A stretch of 64,000 nucleotides of DNA from Mixia osmundae IAM 14324 (Eukaryota > Basidiomycota > Mixiomycetes > Mixiales > Mixiaceae), in NCBI RefSeq assembly GCF_000708205.1, contig NW_014575563.1:613361-677360 (forward strand), read 5' to 3'. The translations under genes and the position numbers were made by a program. Of the stretch, positions 35,171 to 46,553 are shown one piece after another. Below the pieces are notes generated by a model. It had not been told where the DNA came from. It made no database searches and saw nothing but the letters and a program-made list of their open reading frames with translations. Positions within the stretch are counted from its first letter, which is position 1; every line of letters starts with the position of its first letter.

Positions 35171-36005
35171 CTAGATATCATACGCAGGCGGCGGCAGACC
35201 ATCGTGTGGTGGTTGTTCGGCCGTCTCCGTTGGTCTCTCTGTCTCGGGTGCATGCGTTGCTGCACCATCTGGCTGCACGATCGCAGCTGGAGGGTTAGGC
35301 GGCTCGTACAGGGCTGTAGGGCGTCCGTCAGTCTGTAGAGAGACACACGCAGGGAGGGATGTGACTTACGCAGGGCTTCTCCTTCTGCATTCGAATTTCC
35401 AGCGCTTGCTCTCGATTTCGCGTCTTGCAAAAGCTCATAGAATTTGAAGCCGGGCGATCCGCTGAAGATGATCTTGAGCAACTGTGGTGTCTGACATTGG
35501 CATGCCTCAGTGATCATGCACAGATCGACGAGACTCTCGACGAACACTGAGACCGCCGCCGGGCACTGGCACCACGCAGGCGTCCATACGATTGGCGCTG
35601 AAGTAAGGCTGAACATACCGCATGTCGTGGAGCTTGGTCAGTGGTACAGAGAACGATCGGAGCTCGCTCGAAGTCGATGCGTTGCCTGAAGAAGCTACAA
35701 AGACGACTCGACGTGGACTGAGCCATAGCCTGCCCCTTGCTCTCATCTCCCGCGATTCAGGCGCTGCTACCGTGCGATCGGCAGAAGCGGCCTGAATGCT
35801 TACATCGATGCTAACGTCCTGTTATCAGAGCCCTGGGGGCCACTGAGGTCGTGGACCACGTACGAGTCTAGACTGATGACGAAGCTCTCGCCTGCAGTCA
35901 GACTGCCAGGTCAGCGCATGCGCATTGGAAAGTCTGTCGATGCATGCCTGGCAGAGGGACAGGCTGTCGTCCGTCGGGAGTGAGCATGGCCCAGTTGAGC
36001 GACAT
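35171..36005 (-). CDS. WBP2-like protein (GRAM-like domain plus PPxY motif)
   Basis: Exons 36005..35948, 35891..35860, 35818..35546, 35490..35370 and 35313..35171 give 208 residues. The start MSLNWAMLTPDGRQPVPLPG leads to a GRAM/PH-like domain: GRLWLSPRRVVFVAS, FSVPLTKLHDMRYVQPYFSA, NRMDACVVPVPGGGLS and LLKIIFSGSPGFKFYELL, as in WBP2/WBP2NL and fungal homologues. The Pro-rich tail ends LPPPAYDI, a PPxY site for WW domains such as those of Rsp5-type ligases. The first intron has a GC donor (CCAGGCATGC); only this gives PLPGESFVISLDSYD, the family form. It is divergent from CDC7 across 113 bases. Confidence 0.87.
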
Positions 36006-36117
36006 CTGAGGCGGCACGGCTGCCTGTCTCGTGACTTCAAAAGTCGGGTCGATCGTTACGCGACGAGTTTTGCTTTGTTGCCCAATTGCGCGCTCTGGCC
36101 CGACCGTCTAGCACCCC

Positions 36118-38813
36118 ATGGCGAGCCGGAAGCGGGAACGAACGACCTCGAAGACATCGCGAAGACTGGACGCTGCAGAAGAGCCTACAAAACGAGCGCG
36201 GCAGGTCGATGCCGCGCCGGTGACACGAGAAAGGACACGAACGGAACCAGCCGTCTTACAACCCATTGATCAGAACCGCAAGCGCGCAGCGACCACTCAA
36301 GCTGCGACGAACGGCAAGACGAGCTCGGCAAACGCCATCAGCGAGCGAGCCACCGACTGCGCAGGGCCGAATGCGGTCAGAGAGACAGTTGCAGTCGCTG
36401 TTACCACCGAGCTCGATGCCAAATTACCTGGTGCGTAGGTTGCCGACTACCCTAGGATCGCGCTCAAGCAGCCCGAATAAAGCGATCGATGAAGACGAAT
36501 ACCGTAGAGCATACCACGCTTGGGTCAGCGAGCCCCTGCAAAGAGCGCGTGATCTCATGCGAGACATTGATGACGATAGAATCGACTCGCGTCGAGAGGA
36601 AAGAAAGAGGCTCATCGTTTGCATCACATCACTCTGCACAGGGATTGCCGACCTGTCGCGGGAACAATTGCCCAGCATGCCGCTCATCGCGCGCCTGACC
36701 GAAGAGACCTGGACCCAAGACCTACAAGCATGTCGCGTAGACATCGCGGATCTGGACGAGATGGGTAGAACTCCCGCGAGGGCACCAATGTTTCATGCTG
36801 GCATTGACCAGTGTGACCTAGACTGGCCGCAATCCGCAATCCTGCCGAACTTTTGCCTTTGCGATCTGTGTTGGTTCGATGAGGAAAATAAGTATCTCGC
36901 CGGTGATGAAGAGATTGTCGACAAATTCAAGTCGGCTCACATGATAGAGCTGCTCGCTAAATTATCCTTCCTGGCGGCATTCGTAGCACCCGAAGAGCTG
37001 TCAAGTCTCGCGCCTAGCCAGCCACGAGAAGACGAGGACGACGCCGTGCCTGACATCCATGTTAGCGCCGAGGCAGCACCCATTGTAGACACTCCTGAGG
37101 ATGGGGACCCCGATGATCCTCCATCGCACTGTAGAAAGCCGTCTACAGACAAATTCGAAGAATCGGACGAGTTGGCAGAATCGTCTGTGGATCCAATCGA
37201 TGTATCGAGCGAAGACTCTCGGACGGAAGAAGAGCTAGCTGCTGTCAGAGCAGAATGCGAACGACTCGAGTTGTCTGTGCCTGTCCTCGCTCGAGACTAC
37301 AAGATCGTCGATAGGCTGGGCGAAGGCACTTTCTCCTCGGTCTACAAAGCCCACGATCTCCAAGCTCACATATTCGACAATCGTCCCTGGCAAGAACTAG
37401 ATCCTGCGCCTCACATCGCAGACGAAGCTGCATACCGTTCCTATCGTAAAGTGTCAGCACGGGCGTCTGTGTACGTTCCACCAAGGAAGCCGATCTTCGT
37501 TGCCATCAAGAAGATCTACGTGACCAGCAGCCCCATTAGGATCTTGAACGAGATGGAGATCATGGCCATGTTAAGGAAAGCACGCAATACTGCTTTCTTG
37601 ATCACCGCCTTTCGAAATGAGGACCAAGTTCTGATTGTGATGCCTTACGAACGTCACCAAGACTTTCGACATTACTATCGCACCGCGTCGCTTGATACCA
37701 TCAGGAGCTACACTCTGTGTCTTTTCCGTGCGCTAGCAGACTGCCATTCCCGCAAGATTCTCCATCGCGACATCAAGCCTGCCAACTTTCTATTCAACAT
37801 CCACACAGAGCAAGGCACATTGTGCGACTTTGGTCTGGCAGAAGTCTTCGATCCTTTCGAATGGAACGGACGCTGCTTGCATTCTCTGCCTTCGCACAAC
37901 GAGCTTCACGGTCACAGGCTCGAGCAGCAGAAATCTCTGTGGTCCCAGGTCAGAGAGCAAAAATCAGAATGGGAATTGAGCGACAAAACAGGCAAGATGC
38001 CCTGGTTTCCGGACGCACAAAAGGACAATGAACTGGAAACGGTTTTGAAGCTTCATCAGGAGCACAAGGGCTTTCTCGAAAACCTTCAGAACGCATACCC
38101 AGCACCCAAATCGTTAACGAGAGTTGGCTACCTCAAGCCTGATCGTGACAACAGGTAAGGCCTTCGATCAACTACCATTACTCGCAGCTCATCCCAGACT
38201 GCTCAGACCTGCCGCAAAAGCCAACCGAGCGGGCACGCGTGGCTTCAGAGCACCCGAAGTTCTCCTCAAGTGTCCTGACCAGACCGTCTGTACGTCAATT
38301 TCGCTTGCTCAGTCGCTCGGCTAATGACACCCGCAGCTATCGATGTCTGGTCGGTCGGCGTAATTCTGCTGTCGTTCCTAACCCGACGCTTTCCGTTCTT
38401 CAACTCAAACGATGATATCGAAGCGCTCATGGAGATCGTCACTCTTGTGGGACGCCGTCGCATGGAGAAGTGCGCTGAGCTTCATAGTATGTCACGCTTT
38501 CTTCTGAGAGCTGTCGAGCTAACATCTACACGCAGATCGACGCTTCATCACAAATATACCCAACGAGGCGCCAGCGCATAAAGATTTGCATGCTCTCGTC
38601 AAGGCACTCTGTCCGGATGTCTATGTGGCTGCGATGCAAGGCCCGCCGGAGTCAGCAGTCTATGACGCGACAAATCCACTCTACCAAGCTGTCGACCTCA
38701 TGGCTCAGTGCTTGACGCTCGATTGTACAAGGCGGGTGACGGCGCACGCCGCTCTGCATCACCCGTTCCTCTCGCAGAAAACGCAGAGCAACGATGTTGT
38801 ACACCAATTGTGA
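36118..38813 (+). CDS. CDC7: Cdc7/Hsk1 protein kinase (DDK catalytic subunit)
   Basis: Exons 36118..36430, 36456..38154, 38207..38289, 38337..38486 and 38536..38813 give about 840 residues. The first 390 are a basic then acidic extension without known domain. The kinase opens at YKIVDRLGEGTFSSVYKAHD, with PIFVAIKKIYVTSSPIRILN, catalytic loop ILHRDIKPANFLFN and DFGLAEVF. A long Cdc7-type insert of about 110 residues follows, then RAGTRGFRAPEVLLKC, SIDVWSVGVILLSFLTRRFP and DCTRRVTAHAALHHPFL. Cdc7 with Dbf4 phosphorylates Mcm2-7 to fire replication origins. The first intron is only 25 bases (36431-36455), very short; reading through it meets a stop, so splicing or another start at this point deserves a check. 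The acceptor at 38207 keeps AKANRAGTRGF in frame. Confidence 0.92.
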
Positions 38814-39433
38814 AATTGCTATGCCTCGCGCTCACGATCAGATGAATCCAGAGTTTTTGAATCACATGCAGCTCGTCGCGCCTCGTCGAGGCAAAGGCTG
38901 CGAGAGAGACAGACATCGCATCTGCGAACGGTAGGTCAAGCTTCTGTGTGCGCAACGAGAGCATATGCTGACGTGTGGATCATCGCTTGATGCTCATTAC
39001 ACGGACAAATCACCTGTTTGTGCACATTTTGTCGCGCTCCGCTACCTCGCCCATCTCTGTCGTCTGCCGCTTTGGCAACGCTCATCATCGTCGTGCGACG
39101 CTCGCCACGCAACGTTCCCGCTACACGACCTCTCGGACGATGCTATGACTTGCTCTGACGATCTCGTTGGGCGCTGACACCTCTTGTTTGACGTGTTGCG
39201 ATTGTACCGCCCATCTACCTACCTACTACTCACCGAATGCGCTTCGTCAACCTATACGCGCGTTCTGATGGCGTCTGCATACCATCGTCACTCGATGCGG
39301 CCCAATGTGTGACATTTTGGTCGCCCGTGGCACGCTGCTATGGTGCCCATCGCTCGCGACGCCTGCCCCATCGCCCAATTGGCGGCGTGTCTCGCACGAG
39401 AACAGCCATCAAGCAAGCATCAGTTCCGCCAAG
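38814..39433. other. Intergenic stretch between CDC7 and 14-3-3
   Basis: No protein family is recognisable on either strand. The right part is the 14-3-3 promoter and leader, with pyrimidine-rich patches such as those near 39205-39240. The left part is CDC7 3' sequence. Confidence 0.5.
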
Positions 39434-40563
39434 ATGACGTCTCGCGAGGATAGCGTTTACATGGCCAAGGTGAGCCTCTCTTGCCGCACGCTGCACGCTG
39501 GCCACACGTCCTCGGACGAGCTTGCCGAGCTGCACCTGCAGAGCTGATCCATGCTATCTTGCCTGCAGTTGGCCGAGCAGGCTGAGAGATACGATGAGAT
39601 GGTCACCAGCATGAAGGATGTGGCCAAGCTCAACCAAGAGCTCACAATCGAAGAGCGTAATCTGCTCAGTGTGTCCTACAAGAACGTCGTCGTACGTCTC
39701 GGCTGTCTGAGCACACGCGAGCTTCATGGGCTGACAATGCCCAACAGGGAGCTCGTCGTGCTAGCTGGAGAATTGTCAGCAGCATCGAGGCCAAGGAAGA
39801 GGTAAGGTAGTCTCAATGCATCGATGGCCTCGTACTGACGGATCATGCTCGTTTCGCAGGCCAAGTCGCCCAATTCATCTCCCTGGGTCAGCGCGATCAA
39901 GGACTATCGCTCAAAGATCGAGAAGGAGCTCGAAGGCATCTGCGAAGACATCCTCTCCGTGCTGGACCAACATCTCATCAAGTCGGCCGAAAGTGGCGAG
40001 AGCAAGGTCTTCTACCACAAGATGCAAGTGGCCTCGCGATCTCACAGATGGCGACACTGACGCTCTCGTAACTCTGCACAGGAAGGGTGACTATCACCGC
40101 TACCTCGCCGAATTCTCATCAGGGGAGAAGCGCTCGACCGCGTCAGAGTCTGCACTCGAAGCTTACAAGGCTGCCTCATCCATTGCCAACGTCGAGCTGC
40201 CTTCAACACATCCCATCCGACTCGGTCTCGCACTCAACTTTTCGGTCTTCTACTACGAGATTCTCAACTCACCCGACAAGGCTTGCCAGCTCGCAAAACA
40301 AGCATTCGATGACGCGATCGCCGAGCTCGACACGCTGAGCGAGGAGAGCTACAAGGACTCGACACTGATCATGCAGCTGCTCAGGGACAATCTGACGCTC
40401 TGGACCTCTGATATGGCCGATGGTGCGATGCAGTCCCCTTTTCTGCTCGACCGAGGCTGATGGTGTGGAGTTGACCGCAGCAAATGAGAAGACCGCAGCC
40501 AAGGCTGAGCCGGAAGCTGCGGCACCGGCGGAGGCAGAGGCTGCAAAGACAGAGGCGTCGTGA
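39434..40563 (+). CDS. 14-3-3 protein
   Basis: Exons 39434..39469, 39569..39691, 39748..39801, 39860..40027, 40086..40422 and 40481..40563 give 266 residues. The sequence carries the family blocks: [60 protein letters not shown], the phosphopeptide groove [10 protein letters not shown], and [20 protein letters not shown] with [12 protein letters not shown]. It binds phospho-Ser/Thr sites in many signalling partners. The fourth intron ends at GGAAG, five bases past an ACAG, because the nearer site would bring a stop; this leaves Gln where most have Lys before GDYHRY. The last intron (40423-40480) leads to an acidic, Ala/Glu-rich tail. Confidence 0.94.
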
Positions 40564-40825
40564 GGCTAATCTAGAGGTGAGACCTCTGAAGAGAAGACAA
40601 GAGAGGCCTCTCTGGCATGGAACAAGGATGAGAGAAGAGATAAGCGCAAGCGACTTTGCCACTTCATGACGTTCCTGCTCCGACCTTGGTAGCTACTTGT
40701 CATTCTCTGACGAGGTAGAAGATGTTTTGCTCGTTTACCAGATTTCATTTTTACCATCCATTTGTGTGCGAATCCCTGATGAGTACAACAAACAACACTG
40801 TCAAAAAGCAATGGGCAACCTCTGA

Positions 40826-41842
40826 CTAGTCCCCGCCTTCTTCGTCGCTGTCAATCATGAAAGCCTGCCCATTTTGCGCTTTCCTCTTGCTACGCGCAGT
40901 CGAATCGCCACCGCTTGCCATTCGGTCCGATAGCTGCGCTTCCTCTGAACGCAGGCGTAAGCTCGCTCAGAATCTCAAGTAGCTGACTTGCCATCTTCGA
41001 GGTCCATGTCGAGCTGGTAGCGTGCATCCCGGGCTGCTTGTAGATCTATCGCGGGTACGCGTGAGAAGATAGATTTGCCGGACCTGGAGTCGACTGCAGC
41101 ATCAGCTCATCTGGAAGAGCCGACACGACAAGAGAAGCACCTTCTCATGACGATGGCTAGACGGCCGAACTGAATCGTATTCCGTGCGACGAGCAGTAGG
41201 GTATCGAAGATTTCCTCGCCTTTGGCCGAGCAGCCTGAGAGAAAGACGACGACGACGGTGACGGTACAGAAGATGGTGATGACGAGATCGAGCGTGTTGA
41301 AGTGCGACTTCCAGAATTGCTGCGATGGCCTTTGTCAGCCGTCTGTGGGATGAGTGTGCAGCTCACAGACCTTGCCAAACGCGACGAGGCGTATGACGAC
41401 CTCGAGGATCATTGCAGTATTGACGACGATCTCGAGGATGTAGAACGCCAAGCCGGGACAGTCTGACACTAGACTGAGCACCACGGTCGTCAGTCTGGGA
41501 GCCTTTCATTTCTCAGTACAGTCATGCGCTGAGATCAGGAGGCTCACGACAAGACGGCCATTGACAAATAAAGATAGATGTAGAGCTGGCTGAAGACGAA
41601 TCTGTTGGCTACACCCCGCACAAACTCTTGCCTCGTCATGTAGTATTGCGACCGAGATGGTCTGCACAGTGTCCGAGGCATGTGTGAGCAAGGGAGAGTA
41701 CGTGACACGACAGCACTGACATGGGCCCGTCGGCGTAGCGATCCGGTGTCGTGCTCCTGTGCGGTGCCATGTTGGGTTGGACCTCTTCTGGATCTTGTAA
41801 CAGGGGCGTGCTGAGCGCCGGCGAGCCTGCTGGCGACGCCAT
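40826..41842 (-). CDS. Ion-transport/voltage-sensor-like membrane protein (four TM, no pore)
   Basis: Exons 41842..41721, 41661..41548, 41473..41371, 41319..41141, 41083..40992 and 40944..40826 give about 242 residues. Four hydrophobic segments are visible: FVFSQLYIYLYLSMAVLSLV, LAFYILEIVVNTAMILEVV, LDLVITIFCTVTVVVVFLSG and a fourth, LLLVARNTIQFGRLAIVMRR, with spaced Arg like a weak S4. No S5-P-S6 part follows; a coil-like segment (DLQAARDARYQLDMDLED) and an acidic end (IDSDEEGGD) do. This is the layout of Hv1-like or voltage-sensor-only proteins and of a short fungal ion-transport family of unknown role. The last intron is best read with a GC donor (GATGGCAAGT). A GT two codons on gives a different short tail. 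Confidence 0.78.
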
Positions 41843-41970
41843 ATTGGTCTCCGTCCGTGCTCGCGTGCTCTATCTAGAATGCCGTGTCGAGCGCGACCCG
41901 ACATTCGCAAATGCTCACATGGATTCAACAACACGTCACTACATACATCAGACTGACTGATCAATCACGA

Positions 41971-43412
41971 TCAGTATGTCATCGTACGGATGATGCCATC
42001 CAGGATACGAATCGCATCTGGCAGGTAATACTTCTCGAACGCGAGCGGAAAAGGCGTGTCCCAACCGGTGAGTCGCAAGATGGGAGCTTCGAGCCGCGAG
42101 AAGCATCGCTGTTGTATCTCTGCAGCGATCTCGCCTGCTATACCGCCGGTGCGAGGCGCTTCGTGAACGATGATGAGACGGCTATCTCAGGATCAGCACA
42201 GCACAGAGAAGATCGGACAGAAAGCTGACCCCGTCTTGTTGACGCTCTCTACGATGGTCTCAAAGTCCAGTGGCATGACAGTACGCGCGTCGATGAGCTC
42301 GATGGAAATGTTCCTGGTGTTTCGAGGTACATTACCGGCCAAGTCCTTGCCAAGTCGCTCCGGCTCTTGGAGCAGGAGCAGTGCCTTTTCGATCTCGTAT
42401 AGGGGTGTGCCCCAACTGACGATGGTAAGGTCTTGTCCCTCCTGTAGTATCTCTGCCTGACGGAGCGGCAATTCAAAGTCGTCCGTGGGTACGAGCTCTG
42501 CGCTCGCTCGATAGAGCACTTTTGGTTCGAGAAAGATGATAGGATTCGGATCACGTATAGAAGCGAGCAGGAGACCTTTGGCTTGTATTGGTGAGCGGGG
42601 TATGACAACCGTCAAGCCCGAAGCTTGCTGAAAGTATGCTTCGGGCGATTGTGAGTGGTACAAGGCGCCATGACCGACCGCCATGCAGGCTGCGTGACTG
42701 TTAGGTACAATCTGTGTACAGGACGTGGCAACTTGCGAGCACGGATAGTCATCTTGCCAACGTTGAACTCGTTCCCGGAGCGATATCGATACTTTGCTGC
42801 TTCATTGACGAGCTGATCGAAAGCAGGGAAGATGTAGTCTGCAAATTGTATCTCTGCAACAGTCGTTTGACCCATCACAGCGAGGCCGACAGCAAAGCCA
42901 GCTATGCCCTGCTCGGTCAATGGCGTGTTGAAGACCCGATCAGTACCGTGGTCCTCTGCGAGTCCTTGCGTAGTACGAAACACGCCGCCGAAAGCGATGT
43001 CCTCTCCCAGTATGATCGAGGTCTCATCCTTGCTGAGCATGATATTCTGCGCGTCCCTGACCGCCTGGAAGAGGTTCATCTTCTTCACTTGACGGCCCTC
43101 ATCTGAAGTTGAGGCTGTCGTCAGGGTCGAAGAAAGCATGCCGTCGTCGAGGATCTCTGAGCCATCAGGCGCGACTCTACGCGCTCGTGCATCCTCTGTA
43201 TCATCACGGAAGATGATGCCAGGTGTTGCTAGTGCATCTTCCTTTGTCGTTCGCAAGAAGCGTGAGGTTGATAGAGTAGGTAATTCGATGAGGCCACGTG
43301 TCGCGCTGACGGGGTCCTTGTAGCTGACGGAGGCTATTGTACGAGTCTGTACAGTGAGACTGAACCTGTGTGCTAGTCGGGGCACGACACTGCAGGTCCT
43401 TGTGAAGCGCAT
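41971..43412 (-). CDS. BCKDHB: Branched-chain 2-oxoacid dehydrogenase E1 beta subunit
   Basis: Exons 43412..42737, 42689..42230 and 42181..41971 give 448 residues. After a mitochondrial presequence ([19 protein letters not shown]) come the thiamine-enzyme beta chain motifs: [94 protein letters not shown] and [20 protein letters not shown] and the YRSGN context fit BCKDH rather than pyruvate dehydrogenase. The complex oxidises keto acids from Leu, Ile and Val in the matrix. The first intron has a GC donor (CTCGCAAGT); the join yields [20 protein letters not shown] exactly as in the family. Confidence 0.93.
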
Positions 43413-43563
43413 CTGTGACAGGCCCAGGCCGCACGCCGCCCGTCCTCTGTTCGAATTGTTCTCTCGACGCGTTTCTTGCGTTCTGTCTAGCCAAAAGTCA
43501 GCTATCCTCTTCCCTGTCTAGCCTTTGTAAAGCGTCCAGAGATCATCAAGAGCAGCCCTTCTT

Positions 43564-43818
43564 ATGGCCTCGATGGCCACGAACGAGACTGCCGCGACTG
43601 CTCGGCCGGAGAGATCGAAGTGCACAATCTGTAAGGGCTCTGATCACACAGCGCAAAAGTGCTGGCATGCTGGCAAGGCCACCGAGTACAACCGACTCGG
43701 CACGAGCGGAGGATCGAGAGATGAGTATTGCTTCATCCGTCAGCGTTTCTCGACCGCCCGCAGTCCCAGCAGGCTCCCACTGCAACGTCAAGCTCCCATC
43801 GCATTGCGGAGAGACTGA
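43564..43818 (+). CDS. Short frame with one CCHC zinc knuckle
   Basis: Starting 151 bases from the BCKDHB start on the other strand, the frame reads MASMATNETAATARPERS, then CTICKGSDHTAQKCWHAGK, an exact CX2CX4HX4C zinc knuckle. What follows is Ser/Arg-rich and not family-like, so a splice donor (perhaps GTATTG near 43725) may lead elsewhere. Zinc knuckles occur in host RNA-binding proteins and in gag of LTR elements. No other part of such an element and no terminal repeats are visible nearby, so I leave the origin open. Confidence 0.45.
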   Translation: MASMATNETAATARPERSKCTICKGSDHTAQKCWHAGKATEYNRLGTSGGSRDEYCFIRQRFSTARSPSRLPLQRQAPIALRRD

Positions 43819-45317
43819 GCCTGCAATCGCCCTGTTGAGAGCATAACTTGTAACGACGGCTCCAGTCTCGTCACAACTTCAAGCTCGTATGATATCGAGC
43901 ACTTGTGCAGCCTCAATCAAGCCATTCGCGGCAAATGCATGAAGGCTCTCTTTGCCTCCACATCATTACTCGTCGCGCAGACGGGCAGCTTGTAAAGGCC
44001 ACGTAACCGTCAGAGGGTCTTCTGCCGATGGTCGGCGCTAGCTTGCTTCTTGTACAAGTCCTACAGACCGAGAAGACTTTGCGCAATATCAGCTTGGCGA
44101 AATCTACATGCCATAGAAGTCGGCCTTGGCAGCTCCCAGCGACGCGAGACCCGCTTACACATTACCGAAAGGTTGCGGGCGGTGATTCAGACGTCTCGCG
44201 CTCTCTGACAAGCGTGGAGACACTCAGCTTACAGCCGCCTGCATATCCGCTCATGCAATTCGTCCACAAAGCTATTGACTGACCCGTCCATTCAGTCTTC
44301 CAACATGTGCGGTTCCGTGATGGGCTTCGGAGTGGACGTTCGATGCGGCTCCAAGACAGAGCAGCTTCGAGCTTGCAGTGAGCTCATGAGCATTGGGCGA
44401 GCTCGTTCTCCCGTCACAATGGAGCCAGGCAGCCGACAAAGCGATGACTTTACTCATGCACGCAGTGAGCCGTCATACGGGCTTGCGGCGTCTCGGTCTG
44501 TCCATGACAGCAGACTCCAGACGATGTCTACACAGCCTTGCGATATGCGCGCTGGAAGTCTAAGTTGCATTCCATGCAGTTGCTCGGTAGTATACGCGAC
44601 TCGGGCATGCAGCACATCCTGGCGTATCATGCACAATCCTGGGAAGGTCTCCACATTGGCCATATTAGGGTGACTGAAACGGATCTCCGGCCACTCGCAC
44701 CGAGAAATCATCAGGAGCGGTCAAGCGTGGCCGCCGTGCAGTCTTCGCGCCGGACAAGCATACACATGAACTTGTAAGATGCGAAGACATTGCGTGCACG
44801 ATCGAGGTTCTGTTGGCTGGCGAATGGCCCCGTCTGCGCCGCATCGTCGTTCAGACTGGTGTGGTGGAGGGAGTCGGTGATCTGAACGAGTTCAGCTTCG
44901 TTCAGGAGGCAAGATAGCATCATTACATGTCTTGGTAGGGAGTGACCGTACAGCATCGCGGCGGTATCGAAGTATGCGATTTCGGCAAAGAAGGAGCAGT
45001 TTGTCATCACTCGCTGATGGAGACGAAATTGACTGCTCTGTCAGCTGATGACTGGTCCTTCGACCTTCGAGGACGACTCAGAGGACGCAGATGCGTCAGA
45101 TTGTGAATGGGCTGGCAAAAAGGCAGAGCCTTATATGCATGGCCGCGCCGAGCAAGTCGAGCGAATTGCACTATGCATGCATCATAGAGCTCAAGCTGTA
45201 CAATGCAGGGTCTCGCGATGTAAGCTAGTTGAGCTTTGTGCACTGAGGACATCTTGCGGATCGCGCGCAGAACGGCGCGTCGTTGTTGCGTTATCTTGTG
45301 CAACTCGACTCCTCGCC
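43819..45317. other. 1.5 kb without an assignable gene
   Basis: In a window where genes nearly touch, this stretch stands out. Several frames look protein-like on both strands: on the minus strand 45010..44711 (SFFAEIAYFDTAAMLYGHSL ... SQQNLDRARNVFASYKF), on the plus strand 44538..44777 (SIRDSGMQHILAYHAQSWEG). I could not join any set into a gene with conserved motifs. It may hold a fast-evolving gene, a leader of the STRAP-like gene, or noncoding RNA. Confidence 0.4.
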
Positions 45318-46529
45318 ATGGCGAGCGCAAAGCCAGCCAGCACACCAGGTGTAAGCCATCTTGCTCGGAAGTAGTGCAGTGACTGAATTGTGCCTCGCAG
45401 TCCACCCCGTGAGCAGCTGCCCATCAGGGCGACGGCGCACGCTAACGAGCTGATGACAGTCTGGTGTGCATGGGCCACACCCGACCCCTCACTTCGCTTG
45501 CATTTTCCCCATTACAGCCAGACGGCAGCTACTTCCTGATCAGTACATGCAAGGACAAGGTACCTCTGCTCAGAGCGGGCAAATCTGGCGACTGGGTGGG
45601 CTCATTTGTCGGCCATACGGGTGCAGTGTCAGTCGGCGCATGTGCACTCCTGGCCGAGCGAGAGCTAAAGATGACTGTACAGGTGGTCGGGCAAGCTCAA
45701 TAGAGATGCGAGCCGTGCAGTGACGGGCAGCGCCGATTTTTCTGCCATTGTCTGGAACGCTCGCACCGGCGCAGCAGAATTCACGCTCGCTCACGAACAT
45801 ATCGTCAAGGCGGTAGATATCTCACCTGTAGGAGATCATGTCATCACAGGCGGACATGAAGGCAAGCTGCGCTTGTTCAATCTCGCTAGCGCGTCAATCA
45901 GCAACGGCGATGAGACTGCGCGGCCAGAATGTACCATACTCGTCGCGCAGGACGTCAAAGGCAAAGGTCGAGCTCACGACGGCGTCGTACGGTCTACCAT
46001 CTGGCATGACGCGCGCGGCGAGATCATTACAGCGGGCGAAGATGCCAAGATAAGAATTTGGGATATCAGCAGTCAGGCATGTATCGCAACTATCGAGGCG
46101 CCTTCCACCGCGAGGACAGGTATACCAGATCCGATATCGTCTTTACAGACGACAGGCAGCGAGACCATACTGTCTACGACGCACGCCAGTAACGTTTCGC
46201 TGTTCGACTTGAGCTCGCGCACCTTTGTTGCCACTTACAAGCTCGATTATGCGCCGTCGTGCGCTGCGTTCCATCCCAACAGTCCAGACATCTTCCTGAC
46301 CGGCTCGACGCAAGACTCTGCTGTGCGCATACATTCTCGCAACGAATCGGCCGACTGTCTGCACTGGTTCAAAGGTCACCACGGCGGCGTGCATTGCATC
46401 GACTTTTCACCAGACGGCCAGCTCTACGCCTCTGGCAGCGAAGATGGCACGATCCGTCTATGGCAGACGACACAAAAGACCTACGGCCTCTGGGTCCTCG
46501 AAGAGGTCACAGATGTCCCAGCATCGTAA
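45318..46529 (+). CDS. STRAP/Unrip-like WD40 protein
   Basis: Exons 45318..45350, 45401..45408, 45460..45627 and 45683..46529 give 351 residues. The protein is a seven-blade WD40 propeller: GHTRPLTSLAFSPLQPDGSY, CKDKVPLLRAGKSGDWVGSF, GHTGAVWSGKLNRDASRAVT, GSADFSAIVWNARTG, KGHHGGVHCIDFSPDGQLYA and SGSEDGTIRLWQ. These match human STRAP along the whole length (GHTRPVVDLAF, SACKDGKPMLRQGDTGDW). STRAP takes part in the SMN complex and TGF-beta signalling; fungal homologues are little studied. The second exon has only 8 bases (TCCACCCC). It restores STPLVCMGHTRP, the counterpart of human QTPLTCSGHTRP. It converges with the SGNH hydrolase, the stops being 24 bases apart. Confidence 0.92.
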
Positions 46530-46553
46530 TCTCGCAACATGCATCTCGCAACT

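Noticed and set aside
43564-43818. Zinc knuckle as part of an LTR-element gag
   Set aside because: A CX2CX4HX4C motif alone is not enough; no polymerase, integrase, protease or terminal repeats are visible around it.
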